Source: Candidatus Levyibacteriota bacterium
Lineage (GTDB): Bacteria; Patescibacteriota; Microgenomatia; Levybacterales; UBA12049
Direction of reading: 5' to 3'
Length of the DNA stretch: 14,516 nt
NCBI GenBank assembly: GCA_016192645.1
Contig: JACPTT010000025.1
Span: 1 to 14,516, forward strand
The number at the start of each line of letters is the position of its first letter. The first letter of the stretch is position 1. Below the pieces are notes generated by a model. It was not told where the DNA came from, searched no databases, and saw only the letters and a program-made list of their open reading frames with translations. Positions 6,242 to 12,222 of this stretch are shown in pieces. The translations under genes were made by a program, and so were the position numbers.

Positions 6242-7409
6242 TCAGATTTTTGATAAGATTCCATCTAACTGCAACTCAATATTTCGAGTATCTTCTTGAT
6301 CCTTTCCGATACTTACATATCCAAATTTTCCTCGATCATACATGGATCGAAATGATTGTGTAATTACCACTCCTCTTTGTTGATCGTCCATAGGATATAA
6401 AACTGGGGCAAGAGATGTCTTTAAGTCTACATACGAAAGTCCTTGAATATTGGGTCTCATGTATTTATCATTTGATCTCATAGCCATTTTAGTTTCATAA
6501 TCCTCTCCAAATAGTAACTCTGCTAAATCAAATTACCATTGCGTTTACTGCTTGAACATCTACTCTTCCGTCAGGTCTTACTATCGAGTCGACACTTGGA
6601 AAAACACCATGATGAGAAAAATTTGGTTGGATATATTCCTCAACAATAACCGGTCCAGATGTTAATAAAGGGTTAATTTTTACTTTTGCTTCTATTTTTG
6701 CTCGATTAGCGCTAATATTTCTGTCAAATTCCGATGGAGGAAAAACATGAACCCCAATCCCTGCAGCCCCTAAATTCGCCTTAAAAACTACTCCTCTATT
6801 CGTTCCAAGAAAGTAGTCTGCAATTTGCATTGCAGAATTTACATCTGCACAAACAAATCCTTCAGGGATTTTAATTTTAGGATTTTTTTCTTTTGCTCGA
6901 AGCAATATTTCTCTAGAACCTATTTTTGTATCAATATATTCTGTCGTCCATAATGCATTGCGAGTAGGTGTTTCGGGAGTAGAAAAAATTACTTTTTCTG
7001 CCTTTAACGCATCAATCAATTCTTGATATTGACGGGTATGCCCCCATGGTACAACTTTAGGGTCAGAAGAAACTCTTAGGCTAGCTATAACCATACCATA
7101 TACGTGACTATCCTGAAGAATGTTTTTTGATAATCCACTGCCATTATCATGAGGATTATACACATGAACATTCTTATATCTAAATAATCGAGAAATATCT
7201 GAGATGAAAGCAGGGTCGACTATTTTAGGTAAAAGAACAATCTTATTATCTCCATGACACATGATGTCCATATCTGCTTCATCGATATCCGATTGGATAA
7301 ATTCGTCTTTTAACACATCTGGCACATGAGGGTCAATCGGAGAAAAATATTCTCTATTGTTTCCGACGATAACTGTATTAATTCCTTGAGGAGTAAGGCG
7401 TTCTGCCAT
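6242..7409 (-). pseudogene. PreATP-grasp/ATP-grasp ligase-like gene with a 1-nt frameshift
   Basis: Two minus-strand frames form one gene. The first part (7409 to 6528) holds an N-terminal preATP-grasp-like region (GINTVIVGNNREYF, NVHVYNPHDNGSG) and the nucleotide-binding part of an ATP-grasp fold: GVVFKANLGAAGIGVHVF (Lys plus Gly-rich loop), PVIVEEYIQ and the start of the metal-binding core. It ends at a TGA straight after NAMVI. One base further on, the other frame continues as FDLAELLFGEDYETKMAMRSN to 6242. Dropping one A/T from the AA pair at 6533-6534 restores a single 388-codon frame. ATP-grasp enzymes join a carboxylate to an amine or thiol; a peptide or amino-acid ligase role is possible but not shown. 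The start has an extended -10 box only 9 nt upstream. Either recently inactivated or a sequencing slip. AT-rich like its neighbour. Confidence 0.75.
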
Positions 7410-7418
7410 AGTACGGGC

Positions 7419-7447
7419 ATTCTAACACATGAATTTACATAGGACAA
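7419..7447 (-). promoter_or_regulatory. Promoter of the ATP-grasp gene
   Basis: Minus strand: TTGTCC (7442-7447), 17 bp, TAGAAT (7419-7424) with a TG one base upstream (extended -10). The start would fall near 7412, leaving a leader of about 3 nt before the ATG, so the mRNA is close to leaderless. Confidence 0.45.
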
Positions 7448-7474
7448 TAAAAACCGCAGATATAATTGAAATAG

Positions 7475-7534
7475 AAGATTTCGGATAAGATGTTTAATGC
7501 AAAAGCAATCCTCGAATCAACCCCAAACCAGTAA
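7475..7534 (+). pseudogene. Remnant of an htrA 3' end
   Basis: Reading this stretch in frame gives SDKMFNAKAILESTPNQ and a TAA. The intact htrA ends SGKTIELKAKLESAPNQ and TAA: 10 of 17 residues agree, and the last 33 nt (5425-5457 against 7502-7534) agree at 26 positions. An in-frame TAG at 7472 and the lack of any upstream protease sequence show that only the tail is present. It lies between the accessory module and the antiporter gene, which is where the original htrA end would be if the module had been inserted behind a replaced htrA tail. A decayed tandem paralogue is the alternative. Confidence 0.7.
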
Positions 7535-7552
7535 CCCCGATTAAATCGGGGT
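7534..7552. repeat. 19-bp palindrome behind the htrA remnant
   Basis: ACCCCGATT, one base, AATCGGGGT: perfect 9-bp arms starting on the last base of the remnant's stop codon. The next bases (CGTTGCC) are not T-rich, so it does not look like an intrinsic terminator by itself. Likely one of several short palindromic repeats in this genome. Confidence 0.6.
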
Positions 7553-7589
7553 CGTTGCCAACTCCTAAAAGACCTGCTAGTCTATTATT

Positions 7590-9245
7590 GTGGGCAGTAT
7601 TTTTTTTGAAATAACAATTATTGTCTGTCTGGCCTCTTTACTTTCGATTCTCTTTCGGCTTCTTAAACAGCCAACAATTTTAGCTTACATCTTAACCGGT
7701 ATTATTGTCGGTCCCTTTGGACAGCTTCAATTTGGGAATCAAGAAATATTTCGTACTCTGGCGGAGCTTGGAATTACGTTTCTTTTGTTTATGGTTGGTT
7801 TGGAGCTTAAACTGGGCGAGCTTCGCTCTGTTGGAAAGGTTGCCGTTATTACCGGAATTGCGCAGATTGTTTTTACCTCTTTAGTTGGGTACGCAATTGC
7901 AATTTTACTTGGATTTTCTTCCCTTGCCGCCTTGTATATTGCTGTTGCTCTTACTTTTTCAAGTACGATCATTATTGTCAAGCTTCTCTCGGACAAAAAA
8001 GACTTAAAGAGTTTGTACGGAAAGATAGCAGTTGGATTTTTGCTGGTTCAGGATTTTGTGGCAATTCTTATTCTTATGGTTCTTTCCGGTTTTAACCAAG
8101 CAAACGGAACAGCAATTTCATTTGCTGACTTTGGCCTGGTTTTACTGAAAGGTTTTTTACTGTTTGCGGTGATTTTATATCTAAGCCGAAAAATTTTTCC
8201 AAGACTCACCGACATAATTGCCAAATCCCCGGAAACACTATTTTTATTTAGTATTGCCTGGGCATTTTTTGCCTCGGCGGTGGTGAGTTCTGCGCCCATT
8301 GGTTTTTCGATTGAGATTGGAGGATTTTTAGCCGGACTTGCCCTTGCCAACTCAAGCGAAAACTTTCAGATTGCCGCACGGATTAGAGCTTTGCGGGATT
8401 TTTTCATTACCATTTTCTTTGTCCTTTTGGGGATGAACATGGTTTTTGCCAATCTCGGAGCAGTTTTTTTGCCGGCCCTTATTTTAGCGGCCTTTGTGCT
8501 TATTGGCAATCCGATTATTGTAATGATTATCATGGGGCTTCTTCGATACCGAAAACGCACATCTTTTTTTGCGGGGCTTACTGTAGCGCAGATTTCCGAG
8601 TTTAGCTTAATTGTCGTTTTTATGGGAAATAAATTGGGTCATGTGTCAAACGAAGTGGTGGCGCTTGTGACACTGGTTGGGGTTATTACCTTTGCCCTTT
8701 CAAGCTACATGATTTTGGGAAACAATACTTTATACCGATGGTTAGGCCGCTATCTTAATATTTTTGAAAGAAAAGATGCTCATGAAGAAAGAATCGGAAA
8801 GCATAAAATATTTAAAGAGCATATTGTTTTAGTTGGGGCAAACCGAATAGGGCAGAGTATTTTGGATTCACTTAAGAGTCTAAATCATGAAGTTGTTGTT
8901 GTGGATTTTGATCCGGATATCATCAAAAGATTAGAGGGGCAAAATATTGACAGTTTTTTTGGCGACATTACCGATTTGGATATTCAGGAAGTGGCGCAGC
9001 TTGTTTCGGCAAAGCTTGTTATCTCAACAGTGCCGGATATAGAAGATAATCTCCTGCTTCTTAAGGGAGTGAAAAAAAATAAAAATAGGGTTAAGGTAAT
9101 TGTGGTTGCTCAAGACGATGAAGAAGCAAGACAGTTGTACAAAGAGGGCGCCGACTATGTAGTTTTGCCCCATTTGGCAGGAGGAAGGCACATTGCAAAG
9201 ATAATCTCCGAAAATAAAATTGAAAACATTGGCCGGTTGAGATAG
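7590..9245 (+). CDS. CPA2-family monovalent cation:proton antiporter, KefB/YbaL type
   Basis: Inner-membrane K+/H+ or Na+/H+ antiporter. Residues 1 to about 385 hold some twelve hydrophobic segments with family marks: QPTILAYILTGIIVGP, LAELGITFLLFMVGLELK, and GFLLVQDFVAILIL with the ion-path Gln-Asp. A hydrophilic linker (KDAHEERIGKHKIF) leads to a cytosolic TrkA-N/RCK nucleotide-binding domain from about residue 408 (HIVLVGANRIGQSI, then VVVVDFDPDI, with the Rossmann glycines and the acidic residue after strand 2), ending near residue 540. No TrkA-C domain follows. The GTG start is bounded by an in-frame TAG at 7578; no SD is visible. The frame ends RLR and TAG at 9245. A second copy of its last codons, ending RLKPTQ and TAA, lies at 9915-9966 beyond the toxin-antitoxin pair. 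Confidence 0.93.
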   Translation: MGSIFFEITIIVCLASLLSILFRLLKQPTILAYILTGIIVGPFGQLQFGNQEIFRTLAELGITFLLFMVGLELKLGELRSVGKVAVITGIAQIVFTSLVGYAIAILLGFSSLAALYIAVALTFSSTIIIVKLLSDKKDLKSLYGKIAVGFLLVQDFVAILILMVLSGFNQANGTAISFADFGLVLLKGFLLFAVILYLSRKIFPRLTDIIAKSPETLFLFSIAWAFFASAVVSSAPIGFSIEIGGFLAGLALANSSENFQIAARIRALRDFFITIFFVLLGMNMVFANLGAVFLPALILAAFVLIGNPIIVMIIMGLLRYRKRTSFFAGLTVAQISEFSLIVVFMGNKLGHVSNEVVALVTLVGVITFALSSYMILGNNTLYRWLGRYLNIFERKDAHEERIGKHKIFKEHIVLVGANRIGQSILDSLKSLNHEVVVVDFDPDIIKRLEGQNIDSFFGDITDLDIQEVAQLVSAKLVISTVPDIEDNLLLLKGVKKNKNRVKVIVVAQDDEEARQLYKEGADYVVLPHLAGGRHIAKIISENKIENIGRLR

Positions 9246-9270
9246 TCAAAAAGCAGTCTCTTTGCTTCCT

Positions 9271-9299
9271 TGACAAGGCTTAGAAAAAGTGCTATAAAA
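9271..9299 (+). promoter_or_regulatory. Strong promoter of the toxin-antitoxin operon
   Basis: TTGACA (9271-9276), 17 bp, TATAAA (9294-9299), with TG one base before the -10 (extended -10). This is the closest match to the sigma-70 consensus in the window. The start should lie near 9306, followed by a GAGG Shine-Dalgarno at 9314-9317 and GTG at 9327. Toxin-antitoxin promoters of this type are usually repressed by the antitoxin-toxin complex; no clear operator palindrome was found here. Confidence 0.75.
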
Positions 9300-9326
9300 A
9301 CATTAGGAAAAGTGAGGTAAATATCT

Positions 9327-9587
9327 GTGATTCTTTCATCTGCTAATGTAAAAACTATTTCCGATATGCGTGAGAATGCAAGAGAGCTTCTTAAGCAAGT
9401 ACAAAAGGCCTATGGCCCGCTTTATATATTGTATCGTTCAAAACCGCAGGCTGTACTTTTGAGTCTTGCGGAGTACCAAAAGCTTGCCGACATGGCTGAA
9501 GATTATCTTGATAGTCTTAGGGCTCAAGAATTTGAGGCAGAGGATAAGAAAAAAATCAAATGGCTATCTTTTGATGAAGTCAAATGA
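9327..9587 (+). CDS. Phd/YefM-type antitoxin
   Basis: Predicted antitoxin and operon autorepressor. The N-terminal half has the Phd/YefM DNA-binding fold: SSANVKTISDMRENARELLKQ, then GPLYILYRSKPQAVLLSLAEYQKL, a textbook sequence for this family. The C-terminal tail (about residues 60-86, acidic then lysine-rich, ending WLSFDEVK) is the part that normally wraps the toxin. The 86-residue length is typical. The GTG start has an SD site (GAGG) at suitable distance. The toxin gene begins 12 nt after the TGA. The pair lies immediately behind the antiporter gene and in front of a second copy of that gene's tail. Confidence 0.88.
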   Translation: MILSSANVKTISDMRENARELLKQVQKAYGPLYILYRSKPQAVLLSLAEYQKLADMAEDYLDSLRAQEFEAEDKKKIKWLSFDEVK

Positions 9588-9599
9588 CGTTTTTCCTAA

Positions 9600-9857
9600 A
9601 TGTACAAATTGTTCTTTCACCCTCAAGCTCGAAAACAATTAAAAAAGCTTCATCCAAATGACAGAAAAAGAATTATTGCTAAAATCGAACTTCTACTCAA
9701 AAACCCTCGAAACCAATCTCTAGACATAAAAAAACTGGCAAATACTAAAAATAGTTTTCGGTTGCGTACGGGCGATCTGCGTGCAATTTTTGAAATAGAA
9801 ATCAAAGCAAGAATTATTTATATTTGGGATATAAATTATAGAGGAAGCATTTATTAG
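9600..9857 (+). CDS. RelE/ParE-superfamily toxin
   Basis: Predicted type II toxin, either a ribosome-dependent mRNA endonuclease (RelE/YoeB-like) or a gyrase poison (ParE-like); the sequence does not decide. Typical marks are the opening YKLFFHPQARKQLKKL, a basic second helix (NDRKRIIAKIELLLKNP), the conserved core strand pair SFRLRTGDLRAIFEIE, and a final IIYIWDINYRGSIY where family members commonly have an HR..VY ending. The 85-residue length is normal. It follows the antitoxin in the usual order. Confidence 0.88.
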   Translation: MYKLFFHPQARKQLKKLHPNDRKRIIAKIELLLKNPRNQSLDIKKLANTKNSFRLRTGDLRAIFEIEIKARIIYIWDINYRGSIY

Positions 9858-9869
9858 CCTTGAAAATAT

Positions 9870-9915
9870 TCAATGTCCACCCCAGTCAATGTCCACCCCA
9901 GGGGTGTCCATTCAA
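9870..9915. repeat. GTCCACCCC repeat, one and a half copies
   Basis: A half unit (9870-9884, TCAATGTCCACCCCA) is followed after one base by a full 30-nt unit (9886-9915), in which ACCCC-A-GGGGT forms a dyad. A diverged full copy is at 738-767. The block sits exactly between the toxin-antitoxin pair and the duplicated antiporter tail, so it may mark the right-hand border of the inserted module. Confidence 0.65.
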
Positions 9916-9966
9916 ATCTCGGAGAATAAAATTGAAAATATTGGCCGGTTAAAACCAACTCAGTAA
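9915..9966 (+). pseudogene. Second copy of the antiporter gene's 3' end
   Basis: 36 nt (9915-9950) match the antiporter tail (9203-9238) at 33 positions. In frame, twelve codons read ISENKIENIGRL in both. All codon differences (TCC/TCG, GAA/GAG, AAC/AAT, TTG/TTA) are synonymous third-base changes. The copies then part: the intact gene ends with Arg and TAG, this copy with KPTQ and TAA. Synonymous-only divergence means both copies were once under coding selection, so one came from a related gene rather than by a recent local copying event. It has no start of its own. Confidence 0.8.
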
Positions 9967-10066
9967 ATTTTTGTATACCCCGTTGTTTGGTTAATGTCAG
10001 TTTCCTGTCAAGATTGATTAGATAATAAATGTTAATCTGGTATTTAGGAAAGGAGGCAGAAGTTTT

Positions 10067-10363
10067 ATGGCGCCGTATTTTGAAAAGGGAGACGGTTTTT
10101 TTAGACCGCTTGCTCCCGGAGAAAACATAACATTAGGAGATGGTGATGGCGGGAGTGCGACTTTTAGAGTTAGGGGAAACCCTCTTTTTGTTGATATTGG
10201 TACAGTGGAAAGAACGGGTCCGGAATTTAGAGTAGAGCTTAAAAAAGACGGAGTTCTTCCGGAAGGCGTTAATGTTTATGAGGTTGGAAGACAGGGTCTT
10301 ACGATTGAGCACGAGCCAACGGGAGGAAGGCGAGAGATTGTTCACGTTAGTTACCGCTCATAA
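10067..10363 (+). CDS. Hypothetical protein, beta-rich, 98 residues
   Basis: No family recognised. It is well supported as a gene by a strong SD (AAAGGAGG at 10049-10056) 10 nt before ATG 10067, the best on the plus strand here. The sequence is soluble, with no membrane segment, and alternates hydrophobic and polar residues with many Gly and Val (ITLGDGDGGSATFRVRGN, FVDIGTVERTGPEFRVEL), suggesting a small all-beta fold. A weak -10-like GATAAT lies at 10021-10026. Its last 17 bp overlap the end of prfA on the opposite strand. Confidence 0.7.
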   Translation: MAPYFEKGDGFFRPLAPGENITLGDGDGGSATFRVRGNPLFVDIGTVERTGPEFRVELKKDGVLPEGVNVYEVGRQGLTIEHEPTGGRREIVHVSYRS

Positions 10364-11243
10364 TTTTTTCTAAATTTCCATTGAGAATTTCTTCAAGATT
10401 GTGCCAGGATTTGTTGATTCGGTGATCAGTCATTCGATCTTGGGGGAAGTTGTAGGTGCGGATTTTCTCAGCCCGCATGCCGCGGCCAACCTGGGTAGAT
10501 TTCAGCGAACTTATTTCTTTATGCTGTTTTTCAACCTCTGCTTCCCAAAGTTTTGCTCTTAAAACCGAAAACGCAAGCTCTCTGTTTTGTGATTGAGATC
10601 GTTCTGTTTGGCAGGTTACGACAATTCCGGTTGGTTTATGTTTCAACCTTACCGCCGTTGAAACTTTATTCACATTTTGCCCGCCGTGTCCGCCGCTTCG
10701 AAATGCTTCAAACTCAATATCTTCGGGGTTGATATGAAGATCAATGTCTTCAAGCTCGGGAAGTACCGAAACAGTGGCGGTTGAGGTGTGGATTCTGCCT
10801 CTTTTTTCGGTTTCCGGAATTCGCTGAACCCGATGAACTCCTGCCTCGTACTTAAAAGTTCCAAACGTCTGAGGGCCGCTTATTTTTATTATATTTTCGT
10901 CAAGTTGTTCAAGTTTAAAGTTTTTTAATGCGGAAAATCTTGCATACATTCGTAGAAGCTCCTGTGCCCATATTTTTGCCTCATCTCCTCCGGCGGCGCC
11001 TTTTACCTCTAAAATCACATTTCGGCTATCTAGGCTATCGAGGTCCGACCTCGTAGGTTGCGTGCCTGCGACCTGCGAGGTTGTTAGTTCTAAGGCTTTT
11101 TCAAGCTCTTGTTTTTGTTCTTTCAGCTTCAAAAGTTCCTCCTTTGCCATAGGAGCAAGCTCCGGATCATTCAAGAGAATTTCAGTCTCTTTTATTTTCT
11201 TATCAAGATTTTCTATCTGTGAATAAAGATATGAGTTATCCAT
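10347..11243 (-). CDS. prfA: Peptide chain release factor 1 (RF1)
   Basis: Ends translation at UAA and UAG. The codon-recognition motif is of RF1 type: PxT as P-E-T (residues 143-145, HRVQRIPETEKRGRIHTS), not the SPF of RF2. The catalytic GGQ is at residues 187-189 (SGGHGGQNVNKVST) and the C-terminal RTYNFPQDRMTDHRINKS is intact. At 298 residues it is shorter than the usual 350-360; about 60 residues of the N-terminal coiled-coil domain are absent. Between the coiled coil and the conserved RNVILEVKGAAGGDEA, residues 54-69 are encoded by a palindromic repeat (11039-11082) in place of the usual short LLPKDP-type linker. No SD precedes the ATG. It lies downstream of rpmE in the familiar rpmE-prfA order, but prmC, the enzyme that methylates GGQ and is often next, is not here. 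Confidence 0.95.
   Translation of the reverse strand: MDNSYLYSQIENLDKKIKETEILLNDPELAPMAKEELLKLKEQKQELEKALELTTSQVAGTQPTRSDLDSLDSRNVILEVKGAAGGDEAKIWAQELLRMYARFSALKNFKLEQLDENIIKISGPQTFGTFKYEAGVHRVQRIPETEKRGRIHTSTATVSVLPELEDIDLHINPEDIEFEAFRSGGHGGQNVNKVSTAVRLKHKPTGIVVTCQTERSQSQNRELAFSVLRAKLWEAEVEKQHKEISSLKSTQVGRGMRAEKIRTYNFPQDRMTDHRINKSWHNLEEILNGNLEKIMSGN
11039..11082. repeat. Palindromic element inserted in frame in prfA
   Basis: Two dyads overlap: CGAGGTC-C-GACCTCG (11039-11053, perfect 7-bp arms) and a longer hairpin pairing 11048-11061 with 11069-11082 (12 of 14 matched, the two exceptions being possible G-U pairs). The 44 bp encode residues 54-69 of RF1, just at the variable domain 1/domain 2 junction. 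Confidence 0.7.
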
Positions 11244-11254
11244 AAGTTAATTTT

Positions 11255-11335
11255 TAATTTTCAATGAATGTTTAAAAATTAAATTTTTTAAAATTGAAAA
11301 CTGATTAAAAATTTCAAATTTCGAATTGAAAATTA
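11255..11335. repeat. AT-rich inverted repeats in the rpmE-prfA spacer
   Basis: TAATTTTCAAT (11255-11265) and ATTGAAAATTA (11325-11335) form perfect 11-bp arms, with further AAATTT/TTAAAAATT dyads between. The 100-bp spacer consists almost wholly of such units and can fold into AT-rich hairpins. No gene is visible in it. Confidence 0.5.
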
Positions 11336-11343
11336 GTGATTTG

Positions 11344-11643
11344 CTATTTTAGCACTTGGAGCATTTCGCGAAGAGTCTTGGGTTGGGTATCTTTTTCTCT
11401 TTGTTCCTCAACTTTTTTAACCTTTTTGCTCATGTAGGTTTTTGCGACCTCCTGCTTTTTTTGAAATTTTTCAATTCTTGAGGCGGCATCAACAAATCGC
11501 TGTTCACCCGTATAAAAAGGGTGGCATTTACTGCAAAGTTCCACGTGAATTAGCTCCTGCGTTGAGCCGGTTGTAAATTTATTCCCGCAGGCACAAACAA
11601 CTTGCGCGTTGTCAAAATATTTTGGATGAATATTTGCTTTCAT
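11344..11643 (-). CDS. rpmE: 50S ribosomal protein L31 (bL31), extended C-terminus
   Basis: Large-subunit protein at the central protuberance bridge. The zinc-type pattern is clear: MKANIHPKYFDNAQVVCACG (CxC) and ELCSKCHPFYTGEQRFVDA (CxxC). The conserved part ends near residue 60; a lysine/glutamate-rich tail (VKKVEEQREKDTQPK) brings the length to 99 against the usual 65-75. It has a good promoter 11 nt upstream of the transcript start region and lies divergent from the sigma-like gene. prfA follows downstream. Confidence 0.95.
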   Translation of the reverse strand: MKANIHPKYFDNAQVVCACGNKFTTGSTQELIHVELCSKCHPFYTGEQRFVDAASRIEKFQKKQEVAKTYMSKKVKKVEEQREKDTQPKTLREMLQVLK

Positions 11644-11660
11644 AATTGTTTCGCTTTATA

Positions 11661-11689
11661 ATTATACGACAATTAGTCATTCATTACAA
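11661..11689 (-). promoter_or_regulatory. Promoter of rpmE
   Basis: Minus strand: TTGTAA (11684-11689), 17 bp, TATAAT (11661-11666). The start should fall near 11654, leaving an 11-nt leader. It lies in the 68-bp divergent gap shared with the sigma-like gene. Confidence 0.6.
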
Positions 11690-11711
11690 GATAAGCGAAA
11701 GTTAGATTTAT

Positions 11712-12222
11712 ATGGTAGGTAAAGAGAGGGTAGCAAAAATATTTGGTGAAAATAGGGCTTTTATGTTTGGCGTTGCTTTTAATCATACAAGAAGCCCTCA
11801 GGATGCAGAGGATATCGTGCAATACAAGAAGCCCTCAGGATGCAGAGGATATCGTGCAAAGTGCAGGTATAAGAATGCTTTCCCAAAGAATAGATCCTGT
11901 TGACGAGAGGGGATTTGCATATACTATCGTGGATCATGAGGCGCATACGTTTCTCGATCATGAAGGAGCTCAAAAGAGAAATAGAGGGAAAACAGAACCA
12001 ATAGATCCTTCTAACCCGTCGCATCAGCGAGTTGCTCCTTCAGCGGAACAAACCGCACTACAACGAATGGAAATAAGAGAGGCCGATCCTCTTGCTCGAT
12101 TAAATGGCGCGGGATATACAGTAAGAGAAATTGCAGAAGCAACCGGAATGAATCTTCACACCGTTTCTAGCCATATTGACAGGTGGAGGAAGAAGGCATC
12201 AGGCGAAAGAGAAGATTTTTAG
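11712..12222 (+). pseudogene. Sigma-70-like factor frameshifted by a tandem duplication
   Basis: Starting at ATG 11712 the frame reads a region-2-like helix (FMFGVAFNHTRSPQDAEDIVQ, compare the AEDlvQ core of sigma factors), then leaves frame and stops at 11903. From the second copy of a 37-bp tandem repeat (11785-11858) the other frame continues as SAGIRMLSQRIDPVDERG to 12222, with a region-4-like helix-turn-helix near the end (GYTVREIAEATGMNLHTVSSHIDRWRKK). Removing one repeat unit restores one frame of exactly 158 codons including TAG. The restored protein of 157 residues would be a small ECF-like sigma factor or a sigma-related regulator; its middle part (residues about 50-115) is atypical, so the promoter target cannot be guessed. 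The 3' end overlaps hisS by 24 bp, convergent. No clear SD precedes the ATG. Confidence 0.75.
11785..11858. repeat. Perfect 37-bp tandem duplication
   Basis: Two identical 37-nt units, 11785-11821 and 11822-11858, each starting ATACAAGAAGCCCTCAGGAT. Since 37 is not a multiple of 3, the extra unit shifts the frame of the sigma-like gene. The lack of any mismatch suggests a recent event, which slippage or recombination could reverse. Confidence 0.9.

Noticed and set aside
7534..7552. Intrinsic terminator
   Set aside because: A good 9-bp stem but no following T-run on either strand; treated as a palindromic repeat. No convincing intrinsic terminator was found anywhere in the window.
9870..9915. 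CRISPR-like array
   Set aside because: Only one and a half units, no spacer of regular length and no cas genes.
9861..9942. 10-bp direct repeat TGAAAATATT (9861-9870, 9933-9942) as a target-site duplication
   Set aside because: Too short and AT-rich to distinguish from chance, and the second copy is part of the conserved antiporter tail.
11743..12222. Separate longer ORF starting at TTG 11743 in the sigma-like gene
   Set aside because: Its first part is an out-of-frame translation of the sequence that encodes the sigma region 2-like helix; it becomes meaningful only after the duplicated unit.
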